NCBI GenBank assembly: GCA_003695205.1
Contig: RFIO01000031.1
Location: forward strand, 1-12,074
DNA length: 12,074 nt
Direction of reading: 5' to 3'
Source: Deltaproteobacteria bacterium
GTDB taxonomy: Bacteria > Desulfobacterota > Desulfuromonadia > Desulfuromonadales > Geothermobacteraceae
This document shows positions 5,263 through 12,074 of this stretch, one piece after another; position 1 is the stretch's first letter; the number at the start of each line of letters is the position of its first letter. The translations under genes were made by a program, and so were the position numbers. Below the pieces are notes generated by a model. It was not told the origin of the DNA. It did not search any database and saw only the letters and a list, made by a program, of their open reading frames with translations.

Positions 5263-8028
5263 CTACTGGAGGATGCGCGGAGTGATGAAGATAAGCAATT
5301 CGCGTCTTTCGTTGGTCTTGGTCGTTGACTTGAAGAGATGGCCGACGATCGGGATGTGCATCAGCAGCGGCACACCCGACTCGCTGTAGCGATCGTCTTC
5401 AACGAAGATACCGCCGATGACCGTTGTTTCACCGTCCCGGACAAGGACCTTGGTCTCGGCCTTTTTCTCATCAATGGCGATAGCGTCGCCGACACCGGTC
5501 GGAACGGTGGCGCCGACCGAGCTGTTGGAGGCGACAATCTCGAGAATTATGGTGTCGTCCGGATTGATCACCGGCGTCACCTCGAGTTTCAGCTCGGCGT
5601 TTTCAAACTTGGTCTCGGTCCCTTCGTCGCTGACCGACTGGTAGGGGATCTTGGTGCCCTGGCTGATCATGGCCGCCTCGCCATTGAGGGTGGCAATCCG
5701 CGGCTGGCTGACGACCTTGCCGTGGCCGGCAGTCTCAAGGGCCGAGATCCGCAGGTCGAGCACACTGCTGTCGATGCCGAGGCGCCCGAAGGTAAAGCTG
5801 GTGCCCAGACCGGATGAGGATCCGGAGGAAATGGCGCCCGGAGAAATCACGAAACTGCCGCCAAGACCGGCACTGGCGTTATCCAGGGCGGCAAATTTTC
5901 GCCCACTGGCACCATTGCGCTGCTGATCGTAGGAATATCCCCATTTGACACCGACATCCCGGGCGAAGTTGGAGTTGGCCTCGACGATGCGCGATTCGAT
6001 AAGGACCTGGCGCTCGGGAGTATCGAGAATCTTCACCAGCTGGCGGATTTTTTCGATGGCCGAAGGCACATCGGTGACAATGATCTGCTTGTTGCGCGCA
6101 TCTTCGGTAATCTTGCCGCGCTCGGTCAGCAGTTCACCGGCCGGGCCGGCAACGTTGCCAAGGTCGGTATGGCTGACCATGATCACCTCGGTCACCAGGT
6201 CTTCCAGCTTCTCCTTGGTGCGTTTGGCGGTCAGCTTGGCTTCTTCCATGGAACGGATGCGGGCCCTCGGCAGGATGCGGGCAACATTGCCGTCACGCAG
6301 CATACCGAGGTCCTTGATGTCCATGATCAGATCGAGGGCCTGATCCCAGGGAACATCGATCAGCCTGAGAGTGATGGTGCCTTTGACCTCATCACTGGCG
6401 ATGATGTTGAGACCGGATACGTCGGCGATCAGTTGCATGATCTGCCGGATGTCGGCGTTGTCGAAGATGAGGGTGATCTTCTCGCCGGTGTATTTCGGTT
6501 TTTCCTGTTCGAGGCGCAGGGTTCCCTGCTCGGTCAGTTCGGCCTGGGCTGCTTCGGCAGCCTGACCCTGCTCAGGGATGACGGCTTCGATGGTTTCGGC
6601 CATACCGGCAGACGGACTGGCCGGCTCTGTCGGCTCGACCTCAACGGCAACCTTTTCGGTAGCGGGCGGAGCAAATTCGGCGAAGGCACCATCGTCGGTG
6701 GTGAAGACGATCCGGTTGCCATCCTGTTTCACCCTGTAGGACACAGGTCCTTTCAGTTCGGCGGTGAAGCGGACTTCCTGCACGCCTTTGTTCTGCACGA
6801 TATAGGGGGTGATCAGCTTGACTGCCGACGGGAAGGAGGAGGTATCGACCACCCGCCGCAGACTGCGGCTGATGCTGGCATTGGCGACTCCGAAGCGGAC
6901 AAGGTCGCCGTCCTGCACGGCCGGAATCAGCTGACCCGGACCGGACAGAGTGACGACAAAGGTCGACTTGCCGTTGTCGCTGTCGAAATCAAGAGCCTCA
7001 ACGGCCACGGGGGCGTTCTTGACCGCAGGCCTGGCTTTGGCTCGCGGGGCCGGTTTGGCCTGCACCCCGGGGGCCGTTTCCTTCGCGACAGATTTGGCGA
7101 CGGCAGCACCACTCCAGTCGACAATGACACTGTCGCCTGCCCGGCTGACGTCATAGGCAGGGAACCCACCGTTTTCAGCATCGAAAACGAACCGGGTCTT
7201 GTCCTTGTAAACGCCGACCCGCAGGCGGCTGAAACCGTCGGCAGCGGAAAAACTCCGCTGGGAGAAGGCGGGCTTGACGCCGTAGATATCAACCACCAGC
7301 CGCGGTGGGCCCGCCAGGCGGAAGTATTGATAACGGGCCATGCCGGGAGCAACAAACTCGGCCCTGGCGCCCTCGACTCCGGCGAAACTGACCTTGCCAC
7401 CGGTCACCGCGGGGACAGCCTTGGCGACGGTGGCCTGAGGCGCCTTTTCAACAGTCGCTGCTTTGGGAGCGGCCTGTTCGGCAACCCTGGAAGGCGTTGA
7501 GGCAGGCTTCGAAGCGGGCCTGGCAACAGCGGGCTTCTGCTCTGCCAGCGATCCGGTCAGTTTCTGGCCGATGGATGAGGTCTGGGCACCCTTGAAAACG
7601 ACCTGAAACTTTCCGTTCGACTGCTTGACGTCGTATTCGGTGCTCTTGGCGAGCATCAGTTCAACGCGCCCGAGTTTGCCGCTTTCCAGGTCAAAGGAGG
7701 ACACCCTGGCCCCCTTGACGACGGCGCTGTCGAAGGTCACCTCGGGTTTAACCCTGGCGACATCCATGCCGGGAAAGTCGACGACAACCCGGACCGGGTC
7801 GAAGGAGTCGTAAACCGTGTAGCTGTAACCGACGGGCTTTTCGGTCTCGATCACCACCGTCGGCTGACTGGCCTTGGCATCCATCCCGATGGCCAGAAGG
7901 CTGTTCTCCTGCTTGGCGAACGCTGCCTGGCCCAACAGGAGCACTGAAGCCGCCACGAGTGCGAAAATGGATTTCAAACGCATGTCCTGACCCCCTGACC
8001 TGAGTATTTTCCGTGCTAGCCGGTTCAT
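5263..8028 (-). CDS. pilQ: Type IV pilus secretin PilQ
   Basis: Outer-membrane secretin through which the type IV pilus passes, 921 residues from the chosen start. Residues about 16-38 (MRLKSIFALVAASVLLLGQA then AFA) form a signal peptide. AMIN-like peptidoglycan-binding domains lie at about 43-147, 213-306 and 343-446, separated by Ala/Pro/Lys-rich linkers. A secretin/TonB short N-terminal domain is at about 517-587 (ITLIFDNADIRQIMQLIADV), a secretin N1/NolW-type domain at about 611-671, and the secretin pore domain at about 673-921. The last contains VVSQPRIATLNGEAA, the VPLLMHIPIVGHLF signature and the terminal LLIFITPRIL. The ATG at 8028 is one base after the pilP stop, with AGGGGA seven bases ahead. 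An ATG at 7983, directly at the signal peptide and also preceded by a G-rich site, would give 906 residues and is a real alternative. It is last in the pilMNOPQ set. Confidence 0.95.
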   Translation of the reverse strand: MNRLARKILRSGGQDMRLKSIFALVAASVLLLGQAAFAKQENSLLAIGMDAKASQPTVVIETEKPVGYSYTVYDSFDPVRVVVDFPGMDVARVKPEVTFDSAVVKGARVSSFDLESGKLGRVELMLAKSTEYDVKQSNGKFQVVFKGAQTSSIGQKLTGSLAEQKPAVARPASKPASTPSRVAEQAAPKAATVEKAPQATVAKAVPAVTGGKVSFAGVEGARAEFVAPGMARYQYFRLAGPPRLVVDIYGVKPAFSQRSFSAADGFSRLRVGVYKDKTRFVFDAENGGFPAYDVSRAGDSVIVDWSGAAVAKSVAKETAPGVQAKPAPRAKARPAVKNAPVAVEALDFDSDNGKSTFVVTLSGPGQLIPAVQDGDLVRFGVANASISRSLRRVVDTSSFPSAVKLITPYIVQNKGVQEVRFTAELKGPVSYRVKQDGNRIVFTTDDGAFAEFAPPATEKVAVEVEPTEPASPSAGMAETIEAVIPEQGQAAEAAQAELTEQGTLRLEQEKPKYTGEKITLIFDNADIRQIMQLIADVSGLNIIASDEVKGTITLRLIDVPWDQALDLIMDIKDLGMLRDGNVARILPRARIRSMEEAKLTAKRTKEKLEDLVTEVIMVSHTDLGNVAGPAGELLTERGKITEDARNKQIIVTDVPSAIEKIRQLVKILDTPERQVLIESRIVEANSNFARDVGVKWGYSYDQQRNGASGRKFAALDNASAGLGGSFVISPGAISSGSSSGLGTSFTFGRLGIDSSVLDLRISALETAGHGKVVSQPRIATLNGEAAMISQGTKIPYQSVSDEGTETKFENAELKLEVTPVINPDDTIILEIVASNSSVGATVPTGVGDAIAIDEKKAETKVLVRDGETTVIGGIFVEDDRYSESGVPLLMHIPIVGHLFKSTTKTNERRELLIFITPRILQ

Positions 8029-8029
8029 C

Positions 8030-8560
8030 CTAGACTCCCCTGCGCGGCGGTAGCTTGATGACCTGTTCGTTGACGCGCACCGCCCCGGAAAAATCGAAGT
8101 ATTTCTCCTGAACATAGATACCGTCCGCGGTGATTTTTGTAATCACGCCGTTGTTCTTGCCTATTTTCGTACCCTTGCGAACGATGTAGGATTTTCCGCC
8201 CGGCTCGGCAACCATGGCGGTCGGTTCGCCTTTGCCGACGATGATGCCGAGAATCCTGAATTGAGCCAGATCGAACTTCTGCAGCGGCGTCAGGGGAACG
8301 GCCTTTTCACCCTTGACCGGAGTGCGGACCTGCAGCAAGGGCACAAAAGGATCCCGCATGCCGGAAGGGGAATAGACATATTCCGCAACCTCTTTTTTGG
8401 GCGCCGCCGCCTGCGCCTTGGCCACAACCTTCGCTTTTGGTTTTGGTCTGGCTTTGGGAACAGGTGCGGGCGCAGGCGCGTCCTCCTGGCAGCCGACCAG
8501 GGTCAGCAGAAACAGGAAAACGACACCACACAGCACCAATCGTTTCATGACCCGTCTCAT
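8030..8560 (-). CDS. pilP: Type IV pilus assembly lipoprotein PilP
   Basis: Periplasmic lipoprotein that links the inner-membrane PilN/PilO complex to the secretin PilQ. It has 176 residues. Residues 1-23 form a lipoprotein signal with the lipobox LVGC at 21-24, so C24 is the acylated residue after cleavage. Residues 25-58 are a Pro/Lys/Ala-rich disordered linker. Residues about 60-170 form the PilP beta-sandwich domain, with the typical entry SGMRDPFVPL (66-75) and a following FRILGII strand (101-107) and VRKGTKIG turn. The ATG overlaps the pilO stop as ATGA, and an AAGGGGA site lies ahead of it. An internal ATG four codons later is less well supported. It is followed by pilQ after one base. 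Confidence 0.94.
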   Translation of the reverse strand: MRRVMKRLVLCGVVFLFLLTLVGCQEDAPAPAPVPKARPKPKAKVVAKAQAAAPKKEVAEYVYSPSGMRDPFVPLLQVRTPVKGEKAVPLTPLQKFDLAQFRILGIIVGKGEPTAMVAEPGGKSYIVRKGTKIGKNNGVITKITADGIYVQEKYFDFSGAVRVNEQVIKLPPRRGV

Positions 8561-9153
8561 TTCTTCTTCCCCTTGCCCTTGGGAACGTTCTCAACAAACC
8601 GGAACGTAACCGCATTGCAAGTAATATCCAGAACCGCCCTGCTCCCCTTCGAGTTCTTCGGTTTGAGAGTCAGATTGTTGAGATTGACAATGCGCGGCAA
8701 CCTGGAAATTGCGTAGGAAAACAGGGCAACCTGGTGATAGGTCCCCATCAGCCTGAGCGACACCGGCACCTCGGCATAAAATCCCTTGCCGACTTCGTTG
8801 CCAGGCCGAAAACGCACAACGTCGAGCCCGTTGTCCTTGGCCACTGACGCGATGCTTGTCAGCAATGAGGGGATTTCCTGCTTGTTGGGCAGTTCGGTCA
8901 AAGCCTCCTCAAGACGTTTCTTGAGTCGCTCATACTCCGCCTTGAACTTGGGAAGGTTGTTGGCAATCCGCTGGTCCTGCTGCAGTTTGACCTGAAGACG
9001 CTGGCTCTCCGCCTGCAGACGCTTCAATTCCTCCTGCTGCGGCAGAAAGACAAACCAGACAAAAGCACCAACTATCACCCCCAGCAGCAGCAGCAACAGC
9101 AGAGCGCGCTGGTAGGCCGGGAGCTTTACGATTTTTTCAACCGCTGGATTCAT
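8557..9153 (-). CDS. pilO: Type IV pilus inner-membrane alignment protein PilO
   Basis: Bitopic inner-membrane protein of the pilus alignment complex, forming a heterodimer with PilN and contacting PilP. It has 198 residues. A short cytoplasmic N-terminus precedes one transmembrane segment at about 17-37. A coiled coil lies at about 38-90 (rich in Glu, Gln, Lys and Leu) and a ferredoxin-like periplasmic domain at about 93-190, including the conserved FYAEVPVSLRLMGTYHQV stretch at 125-142. The C-terminus is strongly basic (KGKGKKK). The ATG at 9153 has GGGGAG seven bases upstream, 15 bases after pilN. It overlaps pilP by four bases (ATGA). Confidence 0.94.
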   Translation of the reverse strand: MNPAVEKIVKLPAYQRALLLLLLLGVIVGAFVWFVFLPQQEELKRLQAESQRLQVKLQQDQRIANNLPKFKAEYERLKKRLEEALTELPNKQEIPSLLTSIASVAKDNGLDVVRFRPGNEVGKGFYAEVPVSLRLMGTYHQVALFSYAISRLPRIVNLNNLTLKPKNSKGSRAVLDITCNAVTFRFVENVPKGKGKKK

Positions 9154-9168
9154 AACTGGACTCCCCGG

Positions 9169-9723
9169 TTATCCTTGGCTTTTTGGCCGCGCTTTTCGGG
9201 CCGACAGGTCGAAACGCTGCAACTTGAGCCCTTCCTTGGCCATCTGTTCGGTCACCCGCAGCTGGACGTTACTGAAGTAGACGGACTTTTCCAGATTGCG
9301 CATGAAGGCCGCGACCGTTTCCTCGTTCAGACCAACACCTGAAATCTGCACGTTGTCGCCCTTTTCCTGGAAGTTGGTCAGCCAGAGTTTGGGCGGCAGG
9401 CTGCGATTGAGTTCGTCAAGCAGATGTACCGGGCCGCTGCGGTTCTTCTTCAGGGTCTGCAGGACCTCGATCTTGCCGCGAAGTTCCTCCTGCAGCTTCT
9501 TGACCCGACCAACCTCGCCAATAGTCTTGCGCAGTTCGGCAATCTTGCGGTTTTTCCGGGCGATATCAGCCCGAACACTGCTGATCTTGTCATCCATGGA
9601 CATGTACAGGGCGGCACAGGCCGCTCCGACAAGAACCACGCTCAGGACAAGGATGACAACCTGGCTGCGCAACTGCTCTTTTTTCTGGACAGCCCGGACG
9701 GGCAAAAGATTGATGCGTATCAT
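9169..9723 (-). CDS. pilN: Type IV pilus inner-membrane alignment protein PilN
   Basis: Inner-membrane partner of PilO whose short cytoplasmic tail binds PilM. It has 184 residues. It starts MIRINLLPVR, containing the conserved INLLP peptide that docks into PilM in the family. One transmembrane segment is at about 22-41, a coiled coil at about 45-95, and a compact periplasmic ferredoxin-like domain at about 98-175 (LPPKLWLTNF, VQISGVG). Its ATG overlaps the pilM stop as ATGA, and an AGGAGG sequence lies 11 bases upstream, somewhat far for a ribosome site. Both point to coupled translation with pilM. Nothing is missing compared with the family. Confidence 0.94.
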   Translation of the reverse strand: MIRINLLPVRAVQKKEQLRSQVVILVLSVVLVGAACAALYMSMDDKISSVRADIARKNRKIAELRKTIGEVGRVKKLQEELRGKIEVLQTLKKNRSGPVHLLDELNRSLPPKLWLTNFQEKGDNVQISGVGLNEETVAAFMRNLEKSVYFSNVQLRVTEQMAKEGLKLQRFDLSARKARPKSQG

Positions 9724-10775
9724 TTGTCGCCCAGCCTCCTCATCCCGAGTCCGACGGCAACCGTGAAGAGTGGCGCCACCGCCTCGATATATTCAGGGTC
9801 AAATTCTTTCTCGGAAACGCTGATATGCTTGAAGGGATTGAGCAGGTCAACCGGTATTCCGAGCCGCTCCTCTATGGCAGCCCGAATGCCTGGGGCCTTC
9901 GACACCCCACCCGAAATATAGACCTTCTGAACCTTCTCATCTGCCGATGTCGCCGAGAAGAAGTCGAGAGACCGCTGTATTTCCTGCACCAGGTTGGCCT
10001 GGGCGTCAAACAGGACCTCTTCGATGCTTGCCCGGTCGACATCGGGAAGTTCGGCGCCCAGCTTCGCCTTTTCGGCATCCTCGCTGGCCAGACCGAGGCG
10101 TTTCTGCAACTCCTCATTGAAGCTGTTGCCGCCGACCTGCACATCGCGCGTAAAGACCGAAACCCCTTCTTTGAGGACGTTGATATTTATGGCACTGGCA
10201 CCAATGTTCACCAGCCCGACAATATCCTCTTCGTCCTCACCGTAATTGGCCTCGAAGGCGGTCTCCAGGGCAAAGCAGTCGATATCCATGACAAGCGGAA
10301 CAAGTCCGCACTCCTGGAACAGGGCGACATAATCGTTGACGAAGTCTTTTTTGGCCGCCACCAGGATGACATTCATCTGTGAGGGGTCTTTGGCATCCTG
10401 CCCGAGAATCTGGAAGTCGAGGTTGACCTCGCTGATCTCAAAGGGGATGTACTGTTCAGCCTCCCACTGAATGGAGGCCTCCATTTCGTCCTCGGTCATG
10501 ATCGGCAGCTGAATCTTGCGGATGATGACCGAGTGGCCGGAAACCGAGGCGGCGACATTTTTTGTCTTGATCTTGTGGCTTTCCACCAGATTGCGGATGG
10601 CATCGACAATGACGCCTGAATCCATGATGGCGTTGTCGACAATGGCTTCGGGCGGCAGCGGCAGAAGACCGAGGTTGACCAGCTGATACCCCCCCTTGAC
10701 CGCGCGCAGCTGGACCAGCTTGACCGAGCTGGTGCCGATGTCAATTCCTACCAGTTCTTTTTTCTTCCCTAGCAT
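9720..10775 (-). CDS. pilM: Type IV pilus assembly ATPase-fold protein PilM
   Basis: Cytoplasmic actin/FtsA-fold protein that binds the N-terminus of PilN and connects the alignment complex to the motor. It has 351 residues. The phosphate-1 loop GIDIGTSSVKLVQL is at 10-23. The conserved SVSGHSVIIRKIQLP stretch is at 77-91 and the family segment IQWEAEQYIPF at 102-112. The second phosphate-binding segment LVNIGASAININ is at 188-199, and the adenosine-motif segment VYISGGVSKAPG is at 285-296. The ATG at 10775 has GGGGAG four bases upstream. A TTG four codons earlier (10787) is in frame but lacks its own ribosome site. It is the first structural pilus gene after the XRE regulator, 75 bases downstream of it, and overlaps pilN by four bases. 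Confidence 0.95.
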   Translation of the reverse strand: MLGKKKELVGIDIGTSSVKLVQLRAVKGGYQLVNLGLLPLPPEAIVDNAIMDSGVIVDAIRNLVESHKIKTKNVAASVSGHSVIIRKIQLPIMTEDEMEASIQWEAEQYIPFEISEVNLDFQILGQDAKDPSQMNVILVAAKKDFVNDYVALFQECGLVPLVMDIDCFALETAFEANYGEDEEDIVGLVNIGASAININVLKEGVSVFTRDVQVGGNSFNEELQKRLGLASEDAEKAKLGAELPDVDRASIEEVLFDAQANLVQEIQRSLDFFSATSADEKVQKVYISGGVSKAPGIRAAIEERLGIPVDLLNPFKHISVSEKEFDPEYIEAVAPLFTVAVGLGMRRLGDK

Positions 10776-10815
10776 AAGACTCCCCAATCCCGACCGGCGA
10801 AGGGTTGACTCGATA

Positions 10816-10829
10816 AACTTTCGGAAGTT
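10816..10829. promoter_or_regulatory. Short dyad AACTTTCGGAAGTT, candidate operator or hairpin
   Basis: A 14-base interrupted palindrome (AACTT, TCGG, AAGTT; 12 of 14 positions symmetric) lies in the 75-base gap between the XRE gene and pilM. It is the only clear dyad in the gap. It could be a binding site for the XRE protein or a small mRNA hairpin before pilM. A dyad this short can arise by chance, so the call is tentative. Confidence 0.3.
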
Positions 10830-10850
10830 AAAGCAAGCGACATACCAAAC

Positions 10851-11048
10851 CTACTCGGGGAAAACCTCGTCCTTGCGGGCAAGGTCATAACCGAGCGCAA
10901 GAATGATTTTGCGCTTGGTCGCCACGCGACACGCCGCGCCCTTTTCGATCCGGTCAATGGTCAAGGGGGAAACACCCGCCTTGCGGGCCAGCTCCGCCTT
11001 GCTCATCAACTGGGCCTCTCGAATCTCTTTTACCCGATTCTGGCTCAT
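10851..11048 (-). CDS. Small XRE-type helix-turn-helix regulator
   Basis: A 65-residue DNA-binding protein of the Cro/CI (XRE) class, consisting of little more than the helix-turn-helix domain. The HTH core is at residues about 16-37 (SKAELARKAGVSPLTIDRIE). Further helices follow (RVATKRKIILALGYDL), and the protein ends with a short DEVFPE tail. The ATG at 11048 has GGAAG seven bases upstream. It is the first gene after a strong promoter and lies 75 bases before pilM in the same direction. It is therefore likely co-transcribed with pilMNOPQ and may control that promoter and its own expression. The regulatory target is inference from position. Confidence 0.88.
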   Translation of the reverse strand: MSQNRVKEIREAQLMSKAELARKAGVSPLTIDRIEKGAACRVATKRKIILALGYDLARKDEVFPE

Positions 11049-11093
11049 AGTAAAGCTTCCGGCTGATGATAAATAAAAGGGAAATTTAGCCTA

Positions 11094-11121
11094 ATTATAT
11101 GTATTTTGAGTATCATGTCAA
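11094..11121 (-). promoter_or_regulatory. Consensus sigma-70 promoter for the XRE-pilMNOPQ operon
   Basis: Reading the minus strand, the -35 box TTGACA (11121-11116) and the -10 box TATAAT (11099-11094) are both exact consensus, separated by 16 bp. An A+T-rich block rich in ATTTATTT (about 11128-11141) lies just upstream and could act as an UP element. A start point near 11087 would leave a leader of about 39 bases before the XRE gene. Such a perfect match in GC-rich surroundings is unlikely to be chance. A promoter this strong is commonly held in check by a repressor, and the XRE protein is the obvious candidate. Confidence 0.78.
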
Positions 11122-11215
11122 CCGAATTAAATAAATAAATACCAACCTCTAGATAATGTTAAGGGCGGCACACAGCTCCCCCAGATGTTGTGCAAAAGGA
11201 GGGAGTCGGAAACAA

Positions 11216-11998
11216 TCAGGATACGAAAAAGGAGAGGTACCAGCGAAAAATTTCACGGCCCCAGAAGAGTTGTACAAGGGTGCCCAGGGCAAGAAAGGGG
11301 CCGAACGGCAGGGCCAGTTTGCCACCCTCACCTTTGGCAAGCATAAGCGGGACTCCGACCAGTGTGCCCGACAGGGAAGCAAACAACACCACTGGAAGGA
11401 TAGCCTGCCAGCCGAGAAAGGCGCCGATCATGGCAAGCAACTTGATATCGCCGCCGCCCATTCCCTCCTTGCCGGTAACCAACTGGTAGCCGAAAGCGAT
11501 GGCCAGCAGACTGCCGCCACCGACCAGGATGCCGATCAGGGAATCGAGCCAGCCAACCCAGGGGAGCAGGAAGGAGGCAGCGAAACCGATGACGATGCCC
11601 GGCAGGCTGATGACATCCGGGATGATCTGGTGGTCCAGGTCGATAAAGGTGATAGCAACCAGCATGGCAACAAAGACCCAATAGACCGGCGTACCCCAAC
11701 CAAACCCGAAGGTCCAGAGCACCTCGACAAAGAGTGTTCCTGTCAAAAACTCGACCAGGGGGTAGCGCCAGGATATGGACACCCCGCAGCCACTGCAGCG
11801 CGCCCGCAGCAGCAGCCAGCTCAGGATCGGAATATTCTCGTACCAGGCTATCGTCTTGCCGCAGACCGGACAGCGGGACCGGGGCTTGACGACCGATTCA
11901 CCGGCGGGAATGCGGTAAATACAGACATTGAGGAAGGAACCGATGCAGGCGCCAAGGATGAAGGCTGCCGATAGAATAGTCCAAAGCATAACTGTCAC
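11216..11998 (-). CDS. pilD: Prepilin peptidase / N-methyltransferase PilD
   Basis: Inner-membrane aspartyl protease that cleaves the leader of type IV prepilins and pseudopilins and N-methylates the new N-terminus. It has 260 residues with about eight hydrophobic segments. Residues 19-25 carry IGSFLNV. The cytoplasmic zinc-binding cysteines are C43, C46, C68 and C71 (RCPVCG and RCSGCG). The protease motifs are FIDLDHQIIPD at 118-128, which holds the first catalytic Asp, and GMGGGD at 179-184, with D184 the second. The GTG at 11998 is the likely start because AAGGTGA lies seven bases ahead; an ATG three codons later is too far from it. The GTG overlaps the stop of a preceding ORF by four bases. 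It is bifunctional by family; both domains are present. Confidence 0.95.
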   Translation of the reverse strand: MTVMLWTILSAAFILGACIGSFLNVCIYRIPAGESVVKPRSRCPVCGKTIAWYENIPILSWLLLRARCSGCGVSISWRYPLVEFLTGTLFVEVLWTFGFGWGTPVYWVFVAMLVAITFIDLDHQIIPDVISLPGIVIGFAASFLLPWVGWLDSLIGILVGGGSLLAIAFGYQLVTGKEGMGGGDIKLLAMIGAFLGWQAILPVVLFASLSGTLVGVPLMLAKGEGGKLALPFGPFLALGTLVQLFWGREIFRWYLSFFVS

Positions 11999-12074
11999 GA
12001 TTTCACCTTTTGTCTGGCCTCTATCAGGGACCTTGCCGACTCCCCGACCCGCTCCGCAGGTATATCCCCAATAC
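11995..12074 (-). CDS. C-terminal end of an unidentified gene (runs off right edge)
   Basis: A minus-strand reading frame is open from the right edge and ends in TGA at 11997-11995. It encodes 25 complete residues, ending GESARSLIEARQKVKS, a helical, basic tail. The stop overlaps the pilD GTG as GTGA, the same four-base coupling seen at pilO-pilP and pilM-pilN. This supports a real upstream gene in one operon with pilD. Too little is visible to name a family. Another frame, continuous with pilD, is also open to the edge but would give a glycine-rich extension unlike prepilin peptidases. Confidence 0.55.
   Translation of the reverse strand, partial: IGDIPAERVGESARSLIEARQKVKS

Noticed and set aside
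6169..7500. A plus-strand open frame of 443 codons
   Set aside because: It lies entirely antisense to pilQ, whose domains are clear. The translation is rich in Gly, Asp and Arg without recognisable motifs, as expected for an antisense frame in GC-rich DNA.
8470..9130. Repetitive Gln/Glu/Lys/Leu and Pro/Lys/Ala codon runs that look like DNA repeats
   Set aside because: They are the coiled coil of PilO and the disordered linker of PilP, with no exact repeat units or spacing suggestive of a CRISPR or tandem array.
11160..11215. A possible terminator after pilD (GCACA ... TGTGC inverted repeat)
   Set aside because: The stem is only five base pairs around a 16-base loop, and no T-run follows it on the transcribed strand.
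11156..11974. A plus-strand open frame of 272 codons
   Set aside because: It is antisense to pilD, which has complete zinc and protease motifs. The translation is highly charged low complexity that mirrors membrane-segment codons.

Overview
The window is about 12 kb of moderately GC-rich (roughly 60%) DNA in which every gene I can support lies on the minus strand, so transcription runs from the right edge to the left edge. The gene content and order (prepilin peptidase; small XRE regulator; pilM-pilN-pilO-pilP-pilQ; aroK-aroB; TPR protein; roadblock/LC7 protein; aroQ; M24 peptidase; accB-accC) resembles what I remember of Geobacter, Desulfuromonas and Pelobacter type genomes (Desulfuromonadia). 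That placement is inference from gene order and protein motifs; no marker RNA is present.

Right part (12074 to about 8030, read leftwards): the last codons of an unidentified gene overlap pilD by four bases. After pilD comes an A+T-rich intergenic region of 167 bases with a near-ideal sigma-70 promoter (TTGACA, 16 bp, TATAAT). It reads into a 65-residue XRE-type regulator and then the type IV pilus alignment set pilM, pilN, pilO and pilP. Several of these genes overlap by ATGA, which points to translational coupling. Middle part (8028 to 5263): the outer-membrane secretin pilQ, with three AMIN-like domains. A 10-bp hairpin with a GGAA loop separates pilQ from the next genes and may be a partial terminator.

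Left part: the shikimate genes aroK and aroB overlap, and aroQ follows further along. Between aroB and aroQ sit a TPR protein and a roadblock/LC7 protein that overlap by 11 bases. An M24 Xaa-Pro type peptidase follows, then accB (biotin carrier) and the first 62 codons of accC (biotin carboxylase), which runs off the left edge.

Working together, PilD would process prepilins, PilM-N-O-P would form the inner-membrane and periplasmic alignment complex, and PilQ would form the outer-membrane pore. AroB, AroQ and AroK are steps 2, 3 and 5 of chorismate synthesis, and AccB and AccC are half of acetyl-CoA carboxylase. The window is mostly conserved core genome. I see no mobile element, CRISPR array, tRNA or rRNA. 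The points most worth a second look are the coupled TPR-roadblock pair near the pilus operon, the XRE gene with its consensus promoter ahead of pilM, and the pilQ-aroK hairpin.
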